The notes under the pieces are model-generated. The model had not been told where the DNA came from and searched no databases. It saw nothing but the letters and a program-made list of their open reading frames with translations. From Treponema sp. (GTDB taxonomy: Bacteria; Spirochaetota; Spirochaetia; Treponematales; Breznakiellaceae): a DNA stretch of 64,000 nucleotides. Made by a program: the position numbers and the translations under genes. Numbering within the stretch: the first letter of the stretch is position 1; the number at the start of each line of letters is the position of its first letter. The stretch lies in assembly GCA_031266775.1 (NCBI GenBank), contig JAISAQ010000107.1:1-64000 (forward strand). The letters are read 5' to 3'. This document shows, one piece after another, positions 17,382 to 25,602 of the stretch.

Positions 17382-17410
17382 TTGTTTTCCTGTCTTTGTT
17401 ATGCTATCAT
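17382..17410 (+). promoter_or_regulatory. Promoter of alaS, probably leaderless
   Basis: TTGTTT (17382-17387), a 17-nt spacer and TATCAT (17405-17410) end 6 nt before the alaS ATG. No Shine-Dalgarno sequence is present between them. Confidence 0.6.
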
Positions 17411-17416
17411 GCTTCC

Positions 17417-19243
17417 ATGAACGCCGATGAACTGCGCAGTAAATATATTGAATTTTTTGTGTCAAAAGGACACGCCCGGATCGAGGGGAAGTCCCTGCTT
17501 CCCGACAACGATCCCACAGTGCTCTTTACCACCGCCGGGATGCATCCTTTGGTTCCCTATCTTCTGGGCGAAGAACATCCGGCAGGAAGGCGTTTAACCG
17601 ACTACCAGAAATGCATACGCACCGGGGACATAGAATCGGTGGGCGACGGAAGCCATTTGACTTTTTTTGAAATGCTGGGCAACTGGTCCCTGGGGGACTA
17701 TTTCAAGGAAGGGGCCATCGGCATGAGTTTTGAATTCCTCACTTCCCCGCGGTGGCTGGGCATTCCCGTGGAAAAACTCGGGATCACGGTGTTCAAAGGC
17801 AAAGGAGACATAGAGCGGGACGAGGAATCCGCCGCCGTCTGGAAAAGCCTTGGCATTCCGGAAAACCGCATCGCGTATCTGCCCTGGGAAGACAACTTCT
17901 GGGGTCCCGCGGGCAGTACAGGCCCCTGCGGCCCCGATTCGGAAATGTTCTATTATGTGGGGGAAGCCCCCTGCGGGCCTGACTGCAGGCCCGGCTGCTC
18001 CTGCGGCAAGTGGCTTGAAATCTGGAACGATGTTTTCATGCAGTACAACAAGACTTCTCCGGGCGCCGACGGCGCTCCCGGTCTCTACGAGCCCCTTTCC
18101 CGCAAATGTGTAGATACCGGCATGGGCATAGAGCGGACCATTACCATTCTCAACGGAAAGGCGTCGGTTTACGATACGGATATTTTCGCCCCCATTATCG
18201 CGGGCATAGAAAAGGCCGCGGGCTGTTCCTACGGCGGCGATCCCGCGCGGGATGAGTCCATACGGATCATCGCCGATCATGTCCGTTCGGCGGCTTTCAT
18301 TCTGGGAGATCCAAGGGCGGTAAGCCCCTCCAATGTCGGCGCGGGCTATGTGCTGCGCCGCCTTATACGGCGGGCGGTGCGCCACGGAAGGCGGCTTGGC
18401 ATGTCCTTCCCCCTCCTTTCCCCCGTCGCCGGTATTGTTATTGAAAAGATGAAGGGCCCCTACCCCGAACTGGAGCGGAACCGCGCCTTTATCATCACGG
18501 AACTCGACAACGAGGAGGCGAAATTCCTCGAGACGCTCCAGAAGGGGGAACATGAATTTGAAAAGCTCCTCCCCAATCTCCTTAAAGATCCCCGGAAGAT
18601 CATTTCCGGCCGCCTTGCCTTCAGGCTTTACGATACCTACGGCTTCCCCATAGAGCTTACCCAGGAACTGGCGGGGGAACACGGCATGACGGTGAACCGG
18701 GAAGAATTTGACGAGGCGTTCAAAAAACACCAGGAACTTTCCAGGTCCCAAGGCGGACAGGTTTTTAAGGGGGGGCTTGGGGATCAGGGTGAAATGGCGG
18801 TAATGTACCACACCGCCACCCACCTTCTGCACAGGGCCCTCCGTATGGTCCTTGGGGATCATGTCACGCAGAAGGGGTCCAATATCACCGCCGAACGCAT
18901 GCGTTTCGATTTTTCCCATAACGCCCCCATGACCAGGGAAGAGATCGAAAAAGTCCAGAACATCGTCAACGGGCAAATCAAAAAAGATCTTCCCGTAACA
19001 ATGGAAATCATGAGCCTTGAAGACGCCAAGGCGGCCGGGGCCATTGCCCTTTTTGGTGAAAAGTACGAATCTCAAGTCAAGGTTTATACCATTGGGAACG
19101 GGGCGTCGGGGATCTTTTCAAGGGAAGTCTGCGGCGGCCCCCATGTGGAGCGGACAGGGGCCATGGGGGCCTTTGTCATACAGAAGGAACAGTCCTCATC
19201 GGCCGGGGTAAGGAGGATCAGGGCTGTCCTTGAACAGGGATGA
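17417..19243 (+). CDS. alaS: Alanyl-tRNA synthetase, short form
   Basis: This enzyme charges tRNA-Ala. The aminoacylation domain starts with MNADELRSKYIEFFVSKGH; the editing domain has the zinc-type residues H465 and H469 (HTATHLL) and C572 and H576 (CGGPH). At 608 residues it ends just after the editing domain and lacks the C-terminal C-Ala region of the usual 850-900-residue enzyme. Short AlaS proteins are known in spirochaetes. The 21-nt longer frame to 17396 is less likely because MNADELR is the family start. Confidence 0.95.
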   Translation: MNADELRSKYIEFFVSKGHARIEGKSLLPDNDPTVLFTTAGMHPLVPYLLGEEHPAGRRLTDYQKCIRTGDIESVGDGSHLTFFEMLGNWSLGDYFKEGAIGMSFEFLTSPRWLGIPVEKLGITVFKGKGDIERDEESAAVWKSLGIPENRIAYLPWEDNFWGPAGSTGPCGPDSEMFYYVGEAPCGPDCRPGCSCGKWLEIWNDVFMQYNKTSPGADGAPGLYEPLSRKCVDTGMGIERTITILNGKASVYDTDIFAPIIAGIEKAAGCSYGGDPARDESIRIIADHVRSAAFILGDPRAVSPSNVGAGYVLRRLIRRAVRHGRRLGMSFPLLSPVAGIVIEKMKGPYPELERNRAFIITELDNEEAKFLETLQKGEHEFEKLLPNLLKDPRKIISGRLAFRLYDTYGFPIELTQELAGEHGMTVNREEFDEAFKKHQELSRSQGGQVFKGGLGDQGEMAVMYHTATHLLHRALRMVLGDHVTQKGSNITAERMRFDFSHNAPMTREEIEKVQNIVNGQIKKDLPVTMEIMSLEDAKAAGAIALFGEKYESQVKVYTIGNGASGIFSREVCGGPHVERTGAMGAFVIQKEQSSSAGVRRIRAVLEQG

Positions 19244-19255
19244 ACAAGGCACATG

Positions 19256-19287
19256 CGCCTGTAACTTCAGGCGGGCGCTTATTTTTT
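19256..19287 (+). terminator. Possible terminator after alaS
   Basis: CGCCTG pairs with CAGGCG through a 6-nt loop, and TTATTTTTT follows after five bases. The stem is short and the gap before the U tract is unusual. Confidence 0.45.
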
Positions 19288-19306
19288 ATATATTGAAGGT
19301 ATGTGT

Positions 19307-20374
19307 ATGAAAAGGTTGTTTTTTGTCATTTTGGGGGTACTCGGGTCTCTGGCTTTTGCCCAGGATCTGCAGCTTCAGCCTGTTGCGAAGGTGAATTTGA
19401 TCAAAACCGAGGTTATTACGGTAAAACAGTACCGTTCCGAGGTTGAAAGGACCGAAAAAACGTCCGGCAGGGCCTTCACGCCGGAACTGCGCAGGCAGAT
19501 TCTGGACATGATGATCAACGAAAAACTGGTCCTCCAGGCGGCCGAACGGGACAAGGTCGCCATAAGCGAGAACGAGGTGAATCAGCAGTTCGACCAGCTC
19601 CGCGCCATGTTGTCCAGAAACATAGGGGGACGCCAGCCCACAGAGGCGGAATTCGCCACCGCGGTACGAAACCAGTACGGTCTTGAACTGCCGGCCTTCC
19701 GTGATCAGGTAAGGCGCCAGCTTATCGCCAACAAATACCTCAACCTTAAAAAGGAAAACGTGCTCAAAGCCTTTACGGAACCGACAGAGGAAGACATCGT
19801 AAAGACCTACGATCTTATCAAGGCGCAGTTTGTCCGCCCCGACGTGATCCGGTTCTCCATGCTGCAGATTCCCTACGGCAGTAACGCCGCGGAAGCCCGG
19901 AGAACCGCCGAAGGGCTGATCAGGGAAATAGGCTCCAGTCCCGCGAAATTCGATGAAAAGGTCAACAGCGCCCGTTCCCCCAGCGCGAACGCGGGCTACC
20001 AGAGCTACAAAGACGAGTATATTCAGAAGGATATGCAGACTCAGCAGATGATGGGGGCCGATTTTGTCACCATCGCTTTCAGCCTGAAACAGGGGGAAGT
20101 CTCCAGGCTGCTTGATAACGGCCAGTTTTTCAGGATCATCAAGATTTCCGAAACCTACGAGATGAAGGCCCTGCAACTTGACGATATTTTCCAGCTCGGC
20201 ACCCCCTACACGGTCCGCGACTACATAGGCAATACCCTGTTGCAGGAACGCCAAATGGCAGTCCTCCAGCAGGCCACCGAGGAACTAACGAGGGAACTGC
20301 GGGCCGGAAGAACCTATGAGGATCCGGACAACAACAGGGAATACAAAAGAATCATGGATCAGATCGTCTGGTAA
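19307..20374 (+). CDS. SurA-like periplasmic chaperone / PpiC-type peptidyl-prolyl isomerase
   Basis: The start at 19307 is chosen over the ATG at 19301 because GAAGGT (19295-19300) then has proper spacing. The 355-residue protein has a signal peptide cut near A18. A SurA-type N-terminal region (YRSEVERTEKTSGRAF, RRQILDMMINEKLVLQAAE) precedes a PpiC-like parvulin region (about 180-285, with FSMLQIPYG and AFSLKQGEVSRLL). The role would be folding of outer-membrane proteins in the periplasm. It is translationally coupled to nusB, whose ATG overlaps its stop. Confidence 0.8.
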   Translation: MKRLFFVILGVLGSLAFAQDLQLQPVAKVNLIKTEVITVKQYRSEVERTEKTSGRAFTPELRRQILDMMINEKLVLQAAERDKVAISENEVNQQFDQLRAMLSRNIGGRQPTEAEFATAVRNQYGLELPAFRDQVRRQLIANKYLNLKKENVLKAFTEPTEEDIVKTYDLIKAQFVRPDVIRFSMLQIPYGSNAAEARRTAEGLIREIGSSPAKFDEKVNSARSPSANAGYQSYKDEYIQKDMQTQQMMGADFVTIAFSLKQGEVSRLLDNGQFFRIIKISETYEMKALQLDDIFQLGTPYTVRDYIGNTLLQERQMAVLQQATEELTRELRAGRTYEDPDNNREYKRIMDQIVW

Positions 20375-20808
20375 TGGCATCCCGCAGAAAAGGGCGAATT
20401 CTGGCCTTTCAGGCGCTGTACTCGTGGGATGCGGTAAAGGTTCCCGTACGGGAACTTTTGCAGTTTTCGTGGGCCGGGGAAAAGAGCGTTCTCCTTGACA
20501 AGGGGATCTCCGATTTTTCCCGGCTTTTGACGCTGGGCACCATAGAAAACATTGAAACTGTAGACAGCATGATCCGCGCGCATCTTGAAAATTGGGACAT
20601 CTCACGGCTTAACCGGGTCGATCTTGCCATCCTGAGGATGAGCGTTTATACCCTGATGTTTCAGACCGACATTGCCCCTTCTATTACCATCAACGAAGCA
20701 ATAGGCATTTCAAAGGAATTCGGCGCCGAAGATTCCTACCGCTTTGTCAACGGCGTACTGGACAGCATCCGCAGGGCGCTGGAAGAAAAGCCGTGTCCAA
20801 AGGACTAG
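20374..20808 (+). CDS. nusB: Transcription antitermination protein NusB
   Basis: The 144-residue protein starts RRKGRILAFQALYSWD and ends with ITINEAIGISKEFGAEDSY then FVNGVLDSI, the all-helical NusB pattern. NusB acts with NusE (S10) in antitermination of rRNA transcription. The start overlaps the previous stop (TAATG), and the next gene begins inside its last codons, so three genes are coupled. Confidence 0.95.
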   Translation: MASRRKGRILAFQALYSWDAVKVPVRELLQFSWAGEKSVLLDKGISDFSRLLTLGTIENIETVDSMIRAHLENWDISRLNRVDLAILRMSVYTLMFQTDIAPSITINEAIGISKEFGAEDSYRFVNGVLDSIRRALEEKPCPKD

Positions 20809-22541
20809 GCCTGTTTCAGGGCCGCCTGCTCCGGGCGGTTTTTATTTCCGGCCTTATCCTTTCGGCCCTTATAAGCGTACCGCTTGGGATCCTTTCGGTC
20901 TTGTCCTTTATGCGATCCGGGCTTTACCGCGGGGAAGAGGCCGGGGGGGGATCATGGAGAAGTTCCCTCGCGGAATTCGACGCGCTTGCCGCCGCCGGAG
21001 AAGGCCCCGATCAGCTTGAGCGCATCCTTAACCGGCTTGAAAAAGAGGCGGAAGGGGTTGAATCCCGGCTTTCGCTTCTAAAAAGAAGGCGGGAACTTTC
21101 GGGGCGCGCCCCCCGTTTTTTAAACGCCTACAGGGAGGCCGCGCGGAAGGCGGCGGACGATTTTCCCTATTCCCGGCCGCTGGCCGCCCTGGCCGCCGCC
21201 GCCCTGATCCACGATTCCCCCATGACCGGGACTCTGATCGAAGAACTGCGGAAGTATATGCCGCTTCTGGAAGACGGCGCGTTCAGCCCGCTTGTTCTGG
21301 CCGCCCGCATTCTTCAGGGCGAGATGCGGAACATCGAAAGGGCCCGCGCTTCCCCGCGCCTTGCGGCCCTTTTTTCGGACGCTTTTCCCCTTGTTTCAGG
21401 CGGAATGGCCGCCGCGGAGGCCGAAGCGCTCATCGTTGATTTTGCCGTTCTTGACATTCTGAACGGCGGAGCGCGGGAAGCGGCCGCCCGCGTCATACTC
21501 GCGGACAAAGGGGAAAACGCCCGCCATAGTCCGGCCTTTCTCCGCTTTGCCGCGGAATACTACTACGATTTCGGTGATCCGCTCAGGGCGGCGGGCGTTT
21601 TTTCGGAGCTTGAAGGGGAAGAAGCGCTGATCCGGAAAGCCGACTCCCTGTGGCTCGCGGGTTACCCCGAGGCGGCCGGAAACATCTGGAAGGCGCTGGT
21701 TTCGCCGGAAAGAAGGGAAGAAGCACAGGCGCCTTCCGCCGCGTCTGCCGCCCTTCCCGTTTCAGGCGGAATCCGTATCCGCAGCCTCTACAATCTTGCC
21801 GCCGTGACGGATGAGGCGGAAGCGGCGGAATGGCTCAAGCAGCTCTACGCGGAACGCGGAACCGGTTTCACGGAAAAGGCGGGCCCGGACAGAGACGCCC
21901 TCCGCTTCGGCATTATCCGGTACACCCGGCTGCTTCCCCTTCCACAAGCGCTGGCCGTTCTGGACGACGCGGCCCTGCAAACAGATCCGTTTCTGGATCT
22001 GGAACTGCTTCGCCGCCGGGAAGAACTCTGGACTCCGGGCCGCGTCACCGGGGAAACATGGCTGCTCCTTGGCCGCCATCCCGGCGTACAGGAACTGTAC
22101 CGGTGGGCGGCCTGGTACTTCGACCGCCAGCGGGAATACGGCGAAACATCCCGGCTTGCCGGGATTGCCGGGGGCCGCGGCACGGACGGGCCGTGGCTTT
22201 CCCTGCACAGGGCAATCTCCCTTATCGCGGAAGGAAACCTCGACGGGGCCGAAGAGGCCCTTTTATCCGCGCCGGAAAACGTATGGCAGGCTCCGGCAAA
22301 CCTCGGCCTCATCATGGAAGCGCGCCGCTCGCCTGAGGCCGCCCTTTCCCTCTACGAGACCGCCGTATCGGTAATGGAAAAAAGCGGCGTCAACAGGACG
22401 GAGGCCGCGCGGCTCCAGCTGCGCATAGCCGGATGCTTCACCGCCATGGGCCGCCCTGAAGAGAGCCGCCGCGTCCTTGAATACGCGCGGGATCTTGATC
22501 CTGAAAACATCACTGTGCAGATGGAGTTAAGGCGGCTATAA
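20793..22541 (+). CDS. Membrane-anchored TPR-like protein
   Basis: The frame begins with GTG at 20793 after GGAAG and overlaps nusB by 16 bp. The 582-residue protein has one N-terminal membrane segment (about 12-38). A long helical domain follows, rich in Ala, Glu and Arg, with TPR-like units clearest near the C-terminus (RLQLRIAGCFTAMGRPEESR, VLEYARDLDPENITVQ). It is probably a periplasmic or surface scaffold. No enzymatic motif is seen, and no specific family is recognised. Very high GC in this gene yields several long antisense frames. Confidence 0.75.
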   Translation: MSKGLGLFQGRLLRAVFISGLILSALISVPLGILSVLSFMRSGLYRGEEAGGGSWRSSLAEFDALAAAGEGPDQLERILNRLEKEAEGVESRLSLLKRRRELSGRAPRFLNAYREAARKAADDFPYSRPLAALAAAALIHDSPMTGTLIEELRKYMPLLEDGAFSPLVLAARILQGEMRNIERARASPRLAALFSDAFPLVSGGMAAAEAEALIVDFAVLDILNGGAREAAARVILADKGENARHSPAFLRFAAEYYYDFGDPLRAAGVFSELEGEEALIRKADSLWLAGYPEAAGNIWKALVSPERREEAQAPSAASAALPVSGGIRIRSLYNLAAVTDEAEAAEWLKQLYAERGTGFTEKAGPDRDALRFGIIRYTRLLPLPQALAVLDDAALQTDPFLDLELLRRREELWTPGRVTGETWLLLGRHPGVQELYRWAAWYFDRQREYGETSRLAGIAGGRGTDGPWLSLHRAISLIAEGNLDGAEEALLSAPENVWQAPANLGLIMEARRSPEAALSLYETAVSVMEKSGVNRTEAARLQLRIAGCFTAMGRPEESRRVLEYARDLDPENITVQMELRRL

Positions 22542-22547
22542 AACAAA

Positions 22548-22570
22548 CGCCCGGCCTTGCGGACCGGGCG
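22548..22570. terminator. Bidirectional hairpin between the TPR gene and groES
   Basis: CGCCCGG pairs with CCGGGCG (7 bp, 9-nt loop) directly after the TPR gene stop. A second hairpin, GCCGG with CCGGC around 22580-22595, follows. No U tract is obvious. Confidence 0.5.
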
Positions 22571-22597
22571 CATGTAAAGGCCGGAGAAGACCGGCGC

Positions 22598-22870
22598 CTA
22601 TTCGATAGCCGCGATAATGTCGGACATCTTAAGAATCAGGTGATCCTCGCCGTCAATCTTGACCTGCGTTCCGGCGTATTTGTCGTACATCACCTTTTGT
22701 CCTGCCTTAACGGTGATGGGATCCTTTTCGGTTCCCGGTCCCACTTCAACCACAGAGCCGGTCTGGGTCTTTTCCTGGGCGGTATCGGGAATGATGATGC
22801 CTCCGGCGGTTTTCGCCTCATTCTTCTCAAGTTTGACCAATACCCGGTCGCTCAAGGGCTTTACCTTCAT
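22598..22870 (-). CDS. groS: Co-chaperonin GroES
   Basis: The 90-residue protein is a full-length GroES: MKVKPLSDRVLVKLE, the mobile loop EAKTAGGIIIPDTA, and the roof region YAGTQVKIDG. It caps GroEL and assists ATP-driven protein folding in the cytoplasm. The start follows GGAGG. GroEL is not next to it, unlike the usual groESL operon. No CIRCE element is seen upstream, so HrcA control is not supported here. Confidence 0.97.
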   Translation of the reverse strand: MKVKPLSDRVLVKLEKNEAKTAGGIIIPDTAQEKTQTGSVVEVGPGTEKDPITVKAGQKVMYDKYAGTQVKIDGEDHLILKMSDIIAAIE

Positions 22871-22916
22871 AATTATTCCTCCGTTTGTTAAAAATACGAG
22901 TAGATAAGATATAGAG

Positions 22917-22946
22917 AATATACAAAAATTTTCACGGCAAGGTCAA
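22917..22946 (-). promoter_or_regulatory. Promoter of groES
   Basis: On the minus strand TTGACC (22946-22941), an 18-nt spacer and TATATT (22922-22917) lie about 47 nt before the groES start. Confidence 0.6.
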
Positions 22947-23202
22947 GAACAATCGGAAAATTTTCACCGCCGGCCGCCGCGCGCGGAAAAACCGCGATCC
23001 TCAAAACCGGCCTGTGGGTCATAAAATGGGGAATTATGACACATTTATACGGCGATTTTTGAAGATCGTGTCATAATAGGACATGAAAGGCCCACGCCTT
23101 TCATGCGGAAAGAATTTCCCCTTTGAAAAGATCATATTTCTTTCTAATTCATTGTAATACAAGGAATTAGACGATCCGTTTTTTTACGGTAAAACAGAAG
23201 AT
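22947..23202. other. Structured intergenic region upstream of the sigma factor gene
   Basis: No gene is seen in the 378-bp gap between groES and the sigma factor. This part holds three GTCATAA half-sites (listed separately), a perfect 24-nt hairpin or dyad, CATGAAAGGC (23082-23091) with GCCTTTCATG (23096-23105), and AT-rich DNA leading to the promoter. Confidence 0.6.
23018..23076. promoter_or_regulatory. Repeated half-sites, candidate activator binding region
   Basis: GTCATAA at 23018-23024 and TTATGAC at 23034-23040 form a dyad with a 9-bp spacer. A third half-site, GTCATAA at 23070-23076, extends to a 10-bp match (ATTATGACAC and GTGTCATAAT). The group lies about 150-210 bp upstream of the predicted sigma-54 start point, the usual place for enhancer-binding-protein sites. 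The protein that binds is unknown. Confidence 0.65.
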
Positions 23203-23218
23203 TGGCACGGTTATTGCT
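23203..23218 (+). promoter_or_regulatory. Consensus sigma-54 (RpoN) promoter
   Basis: TGGCACG (23203-23209), four bases and TTGCT (23214-23218) match the -24/-12 consensus at every key position, with GG and GC exactly 10 nt apart. The predicted start is near 23229, 20 nt before the sigma factor ATG. Confidence 0.88.
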
Positions 23219-23248
23219 ACTATATTGGTAACCTGGCAAGGAGGGTAC

Positions 23249-24127
23249 ATGACCGCGACTAAAGTCAAGAAAACCGAACCACGGATGAGGAAGAACCTCG
23301 AAGACAATGTTCTTTCCCAGTACCTCAAGGAAATCAACCGCATTCCCCTTTTGACAAGGGAAGAAGAAGAAAATGCCGCAAGGAGCGCGGCAAAGGGCAA
23401 TCAGGAAGCCAAGAACATTCTGATCAGGGGGAATCTGCGTTTTGTCGTCAATGTAGCAAAGAAATATCAGGGACAGGGGCTGCCTCTTTCGGATCTTATC
23501 AGCGAAGGAAACATAGGCCTTATAAACGCCATTGGCCGCTACGATGTAGAGAAGGGATACCATTTTATCTCCTACGCGGTATGGTGGATACGCCAGGCGA
23601 TCCTAAAGGCAATCTGCGAAAAATCCCGGATGATACGGCTTCCCCTTAACCGGGCAAACGAAATGGTCCAGATTGAAAAGGCAAGGAAGATGATTCAGGA
23701 AGGCGCCGGGACGGACAGCGAGACACAGGAAATAGCAAGGCTCCTTAACATGGACGCTTCCCATGTGGCGGATCTGGTAAAAATTTCACGGGGGCTCGTT
23801 TCCCTTGAAAATCCCGTCTATTCAGGCAAGGACACATCCAGTCTGGGCGATTTTATAGAGGATGAAAACTACCAGTCGCCTGATGAACACGCCATTGAAT
23901 ATGCCCTTAAAAAAGACATAGAAATGGTGCTGAAAACCCTCAACGAAAAAGAGGCGGACATTATCCGTTACCGCTACGGCCTGGGGAACACCACTCCCCT
24001 TTCCCTCAAGGAAATAGGCGAACGCTTTAACCTTACAAAGGAAAGGATACGCCAGATTGAAAAGAAAGCCATCAAGCGGCTGCAACACCCTTCGCGGCAG
24101 AAACTCCTGGAAGTCTACGTCGCCTGA
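23249..24127 (+). CDS. RNA polymerase sigma factor, RpoD/RpoS (group 2) type
   Basis: AAGGAGG precedes the ATG at 23249, giving 292 residues. The N-terminus has a short region 1.2 (NVLSQYLKEINRIPLLTREE). Region 2 (about 55-125) includes RFVVNVAKKY and YAVWWIRQAI. Region 3 follows, then region 4 with the DNA-binding helix LTKERIRQIEKKAIKRL. The long region 1.1 of a housekeeping RpoD is missing, so this is an alternative sigma of the RpoS-like class. Its sigma-54 promoter suggests an RpoN-controlled regulon. Orthology with Borrelia RpoS is inference. Confidence 0.9.
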   Translation: MTATKVKKTEPRMRKNLEDNVLSQYLKEINRIPLLTREEEENAARSAAKGNQEAKNILIRGNLRFVVNVAKKYQGQGLPLSDLISEGNIGLINAIGRYDVEKGYHFISYAVWWIRQAILKAICEKSRMIRLPLNRANEMVQIEKARKMIQEGAGTDSETQEIARLLNMDASHVADLVKISRGLVSLENPVYSGKDTSSLGDFIEDENYQSPDEHAIEYALKKDIEMVLKTLNEKEADIIRYRYGLGNTTPLSLKEIGERFNLTKERIRQIEKKAIKRLQHPSRQKLLEVYVA

Positions 24128-24130
24128 AAA

Positions 24131-24159
24131 CCCTCGAAACCCGACCGGGGTTTCGGGGG
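24131..24159. terminator. Hairpin between sigma factor and MATE genes
   Basis: CCCTCGAAACCC pairs with GGGTTTCGGGGG (12 bp with one wobble, 5-nt loop) between two convergent stops. It lacks a U tract. Confidence 0.55.
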
Positions 24160-24164
24160 GTTCC

Positions 24165-25520
24165 CTATATTCCCGTTGTTACATTGTGCAGCCACTTTCC
24201 CGACCTGCTGCGGGAAAGGCCCAGTATCACCTTTAAAAATTCCTCCGAGGAGACACAGAGGTAAACGGCCCAGACAGGCAATTTGAAGATAAAGGCGGCG
24301 GCCATGGCGGCAGGAAGGGCAACACACCACATAAAAAAATTATCGTAGAACGCGCAGAACACCGTATCCCCGCCGGCGCGGCATATTCCTATTACCATGC
24401 TCATGTTAAAGGCGCGAAACGGATACGAGACGGAAAGAACAATGAGCATCAGGGCGGCGCCTGAAAACACGGCCTGACCGGCATTAAAGACAAGAGGAAG
24501 AAGGCGCGACACGGGAACAAGCACAAGGGCCGCCCCGACGGCAAGCGCGGGGGCAAAGCGCACGATGCGGGCCGCGTAATCGCGCGCGCCCCGCTCATCG
24601 CCTGAGCCTATCTTCTTTCCTATGAGCACACCCACGCCGTTTCCCAATCCTATAAAGAGAACCCAGGTAAGCTGGGAAACGGTACTGACAATGTTAAACG
24701 CGGCAATGGCATCGGTGCCGGTCCGCGCGAAGATAATGTTTTGGACAGTCACCCCCAAAGACCAGATGATCTCGTTGAAGATCACAGGCAGGCAGATGCC
24801 GAAGAAGCGCCGCACATAAACGGCGTTAAAGGCGGTAAGTTCCCGGAGGCTTCCGGCAAGGGCGTATTTTCCGCCGTAGCTTATGGCAATTAAGAACACG
24901 GTTTCCACTGCCCGCGCCATGACGGTGGCGATGGCCGCTCCCCGTACCCCCATGGCGGGAAAAGGTCCTGCGCCGAAAATCAGAAAGTAGTTGAACACCA
25001 CATTGATGCCAAGGGCGGTAAAGGTGCCTATCATGGGGATGCGGACCTCTTCAATCGAGCGGAGGGTCAAAAAGAAAACCTGGCTTACCGCGAAGGGAAT
25101 AAAGGAAGGGGCAAGCGATTTGAGATACACGCCGCCTGACGTTATTACCGCCGGATCGCGGGAGTAGATTCGCAGTATTCCTTCCGGCGCAAGAAGCGCC
25201 GCCAGCGTAAAGAGAATGCCCGCGGCAATGTTGAGGAGCAGGCAGAAACCGGTGTTTCTCCGTATTCCCGCAATATCCCGCCTGCCCCAGAACTGGGCGG
25301 TAAAGATGGAGCCGCCCGAAGTAACGCCAAAGAGAATAATCGAATAGAGGAAAAAAACATTGTTGCCTATTCCGACCGCGGCTATTTCCACCGTCCCCAG
25401 CCTGCCTATCATGATCGTATCCGCCATGTTGACCGCGGCGTTGACAAGATTTTGCAGCATAATGGGAAGGGCGACGGCAAAAAGATTGCGGTAGAATTCC
25501 CTGTCGTCAAAAAGTTTCAT
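24165..25520 (-). CDS. MATE-family efflux protein
   Basis: The 451-residue membrane protein has about 12 hydrophobic segments, starting LFAVALPIMLQNLVNAAVNM and including MADTIMIGRLGTVEIAAVGI, typical of MATE transporters. It would export drugs or metabolites using an ion gradient. It is the second MATE gene in the window; the first is at 7063. No good ribosome binding site precedes the ATG. A promoter-like TTGCCG-17-TAGGAT ends 11 nt upstream, giving at most a very short leader. Confidence 0.9.
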   Translation of the reverse strand: MKLFDDREFYRNLFAVALPIMLQNLVNAAVNMADTIMIGRLGTVEIAAVGIGNNVFFLYSIILFGVTSGGSIFTAQFWGRRDIAGIRRNTGFCLLLNIAAGILFTLAALLAPEGILRIYSRDPAVITSGGVYLKSLAPSFIPFAVSQVFFLTLRSIEEVRIPMIGTFTALGINVVFNYFLIFGAGPFPAMGVRGAAIATVMARAVETVFLIAISYGGKYALAGSLRELTAFNAVYVRRFFGICLPVIFNEIIWSLGVTVQNIIFARTGTDAIAAFNIVSTVSQLTWVLFIGLGNGVGVLIGKKIGSGDERGARDYAARIVRFAPALAVGAALVLVPVSRLLPLVFNAGQAVFSGAALMLIVLSVSYPFRAFNMSMVIGICRAGGDTVFCAFYDNFFMWCVALPAAMAAAFIFKLPVWAVYLCVSSEEFLKVILGLSRSRSGKWLHNVTTGI

Positions 25521-25564
25521 ACAGGGATTTCATCCTATCAGGCTTTAATACGAACGGCAAGAAC

Positions 25565-25594
25565 TTGCAACGGATACTCAGGTTCGTGTAGTAT
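25565..25594 (+). promoter_or_regulatory. Promoter of proS, probably leaderless
   Basis: TTGCAA (25565-25570), an 18-nt spacer and TAGTAT (25589-25594) end 8 nt before the ATG, with no Shine-Dalgarno sequence in between. Confidence 0.6.
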
Positions 25595-25602
25595 CAAGTA
25601 TC

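Noticed and set aside
22871..22946. CIRCE heat-shock operator upstream of groES
   Set aside because: I looked for TTAGCACTC-N9-GAGTGCTAA and found nothing similar.
23082..23105. The CATGAAAGGC hairpin as a terminator
   Set aside because: No gene ends just upstream in the plus direction and no U tract follows; it is better viewed as a DNA dyad or a feature of the sigma-factor control region.
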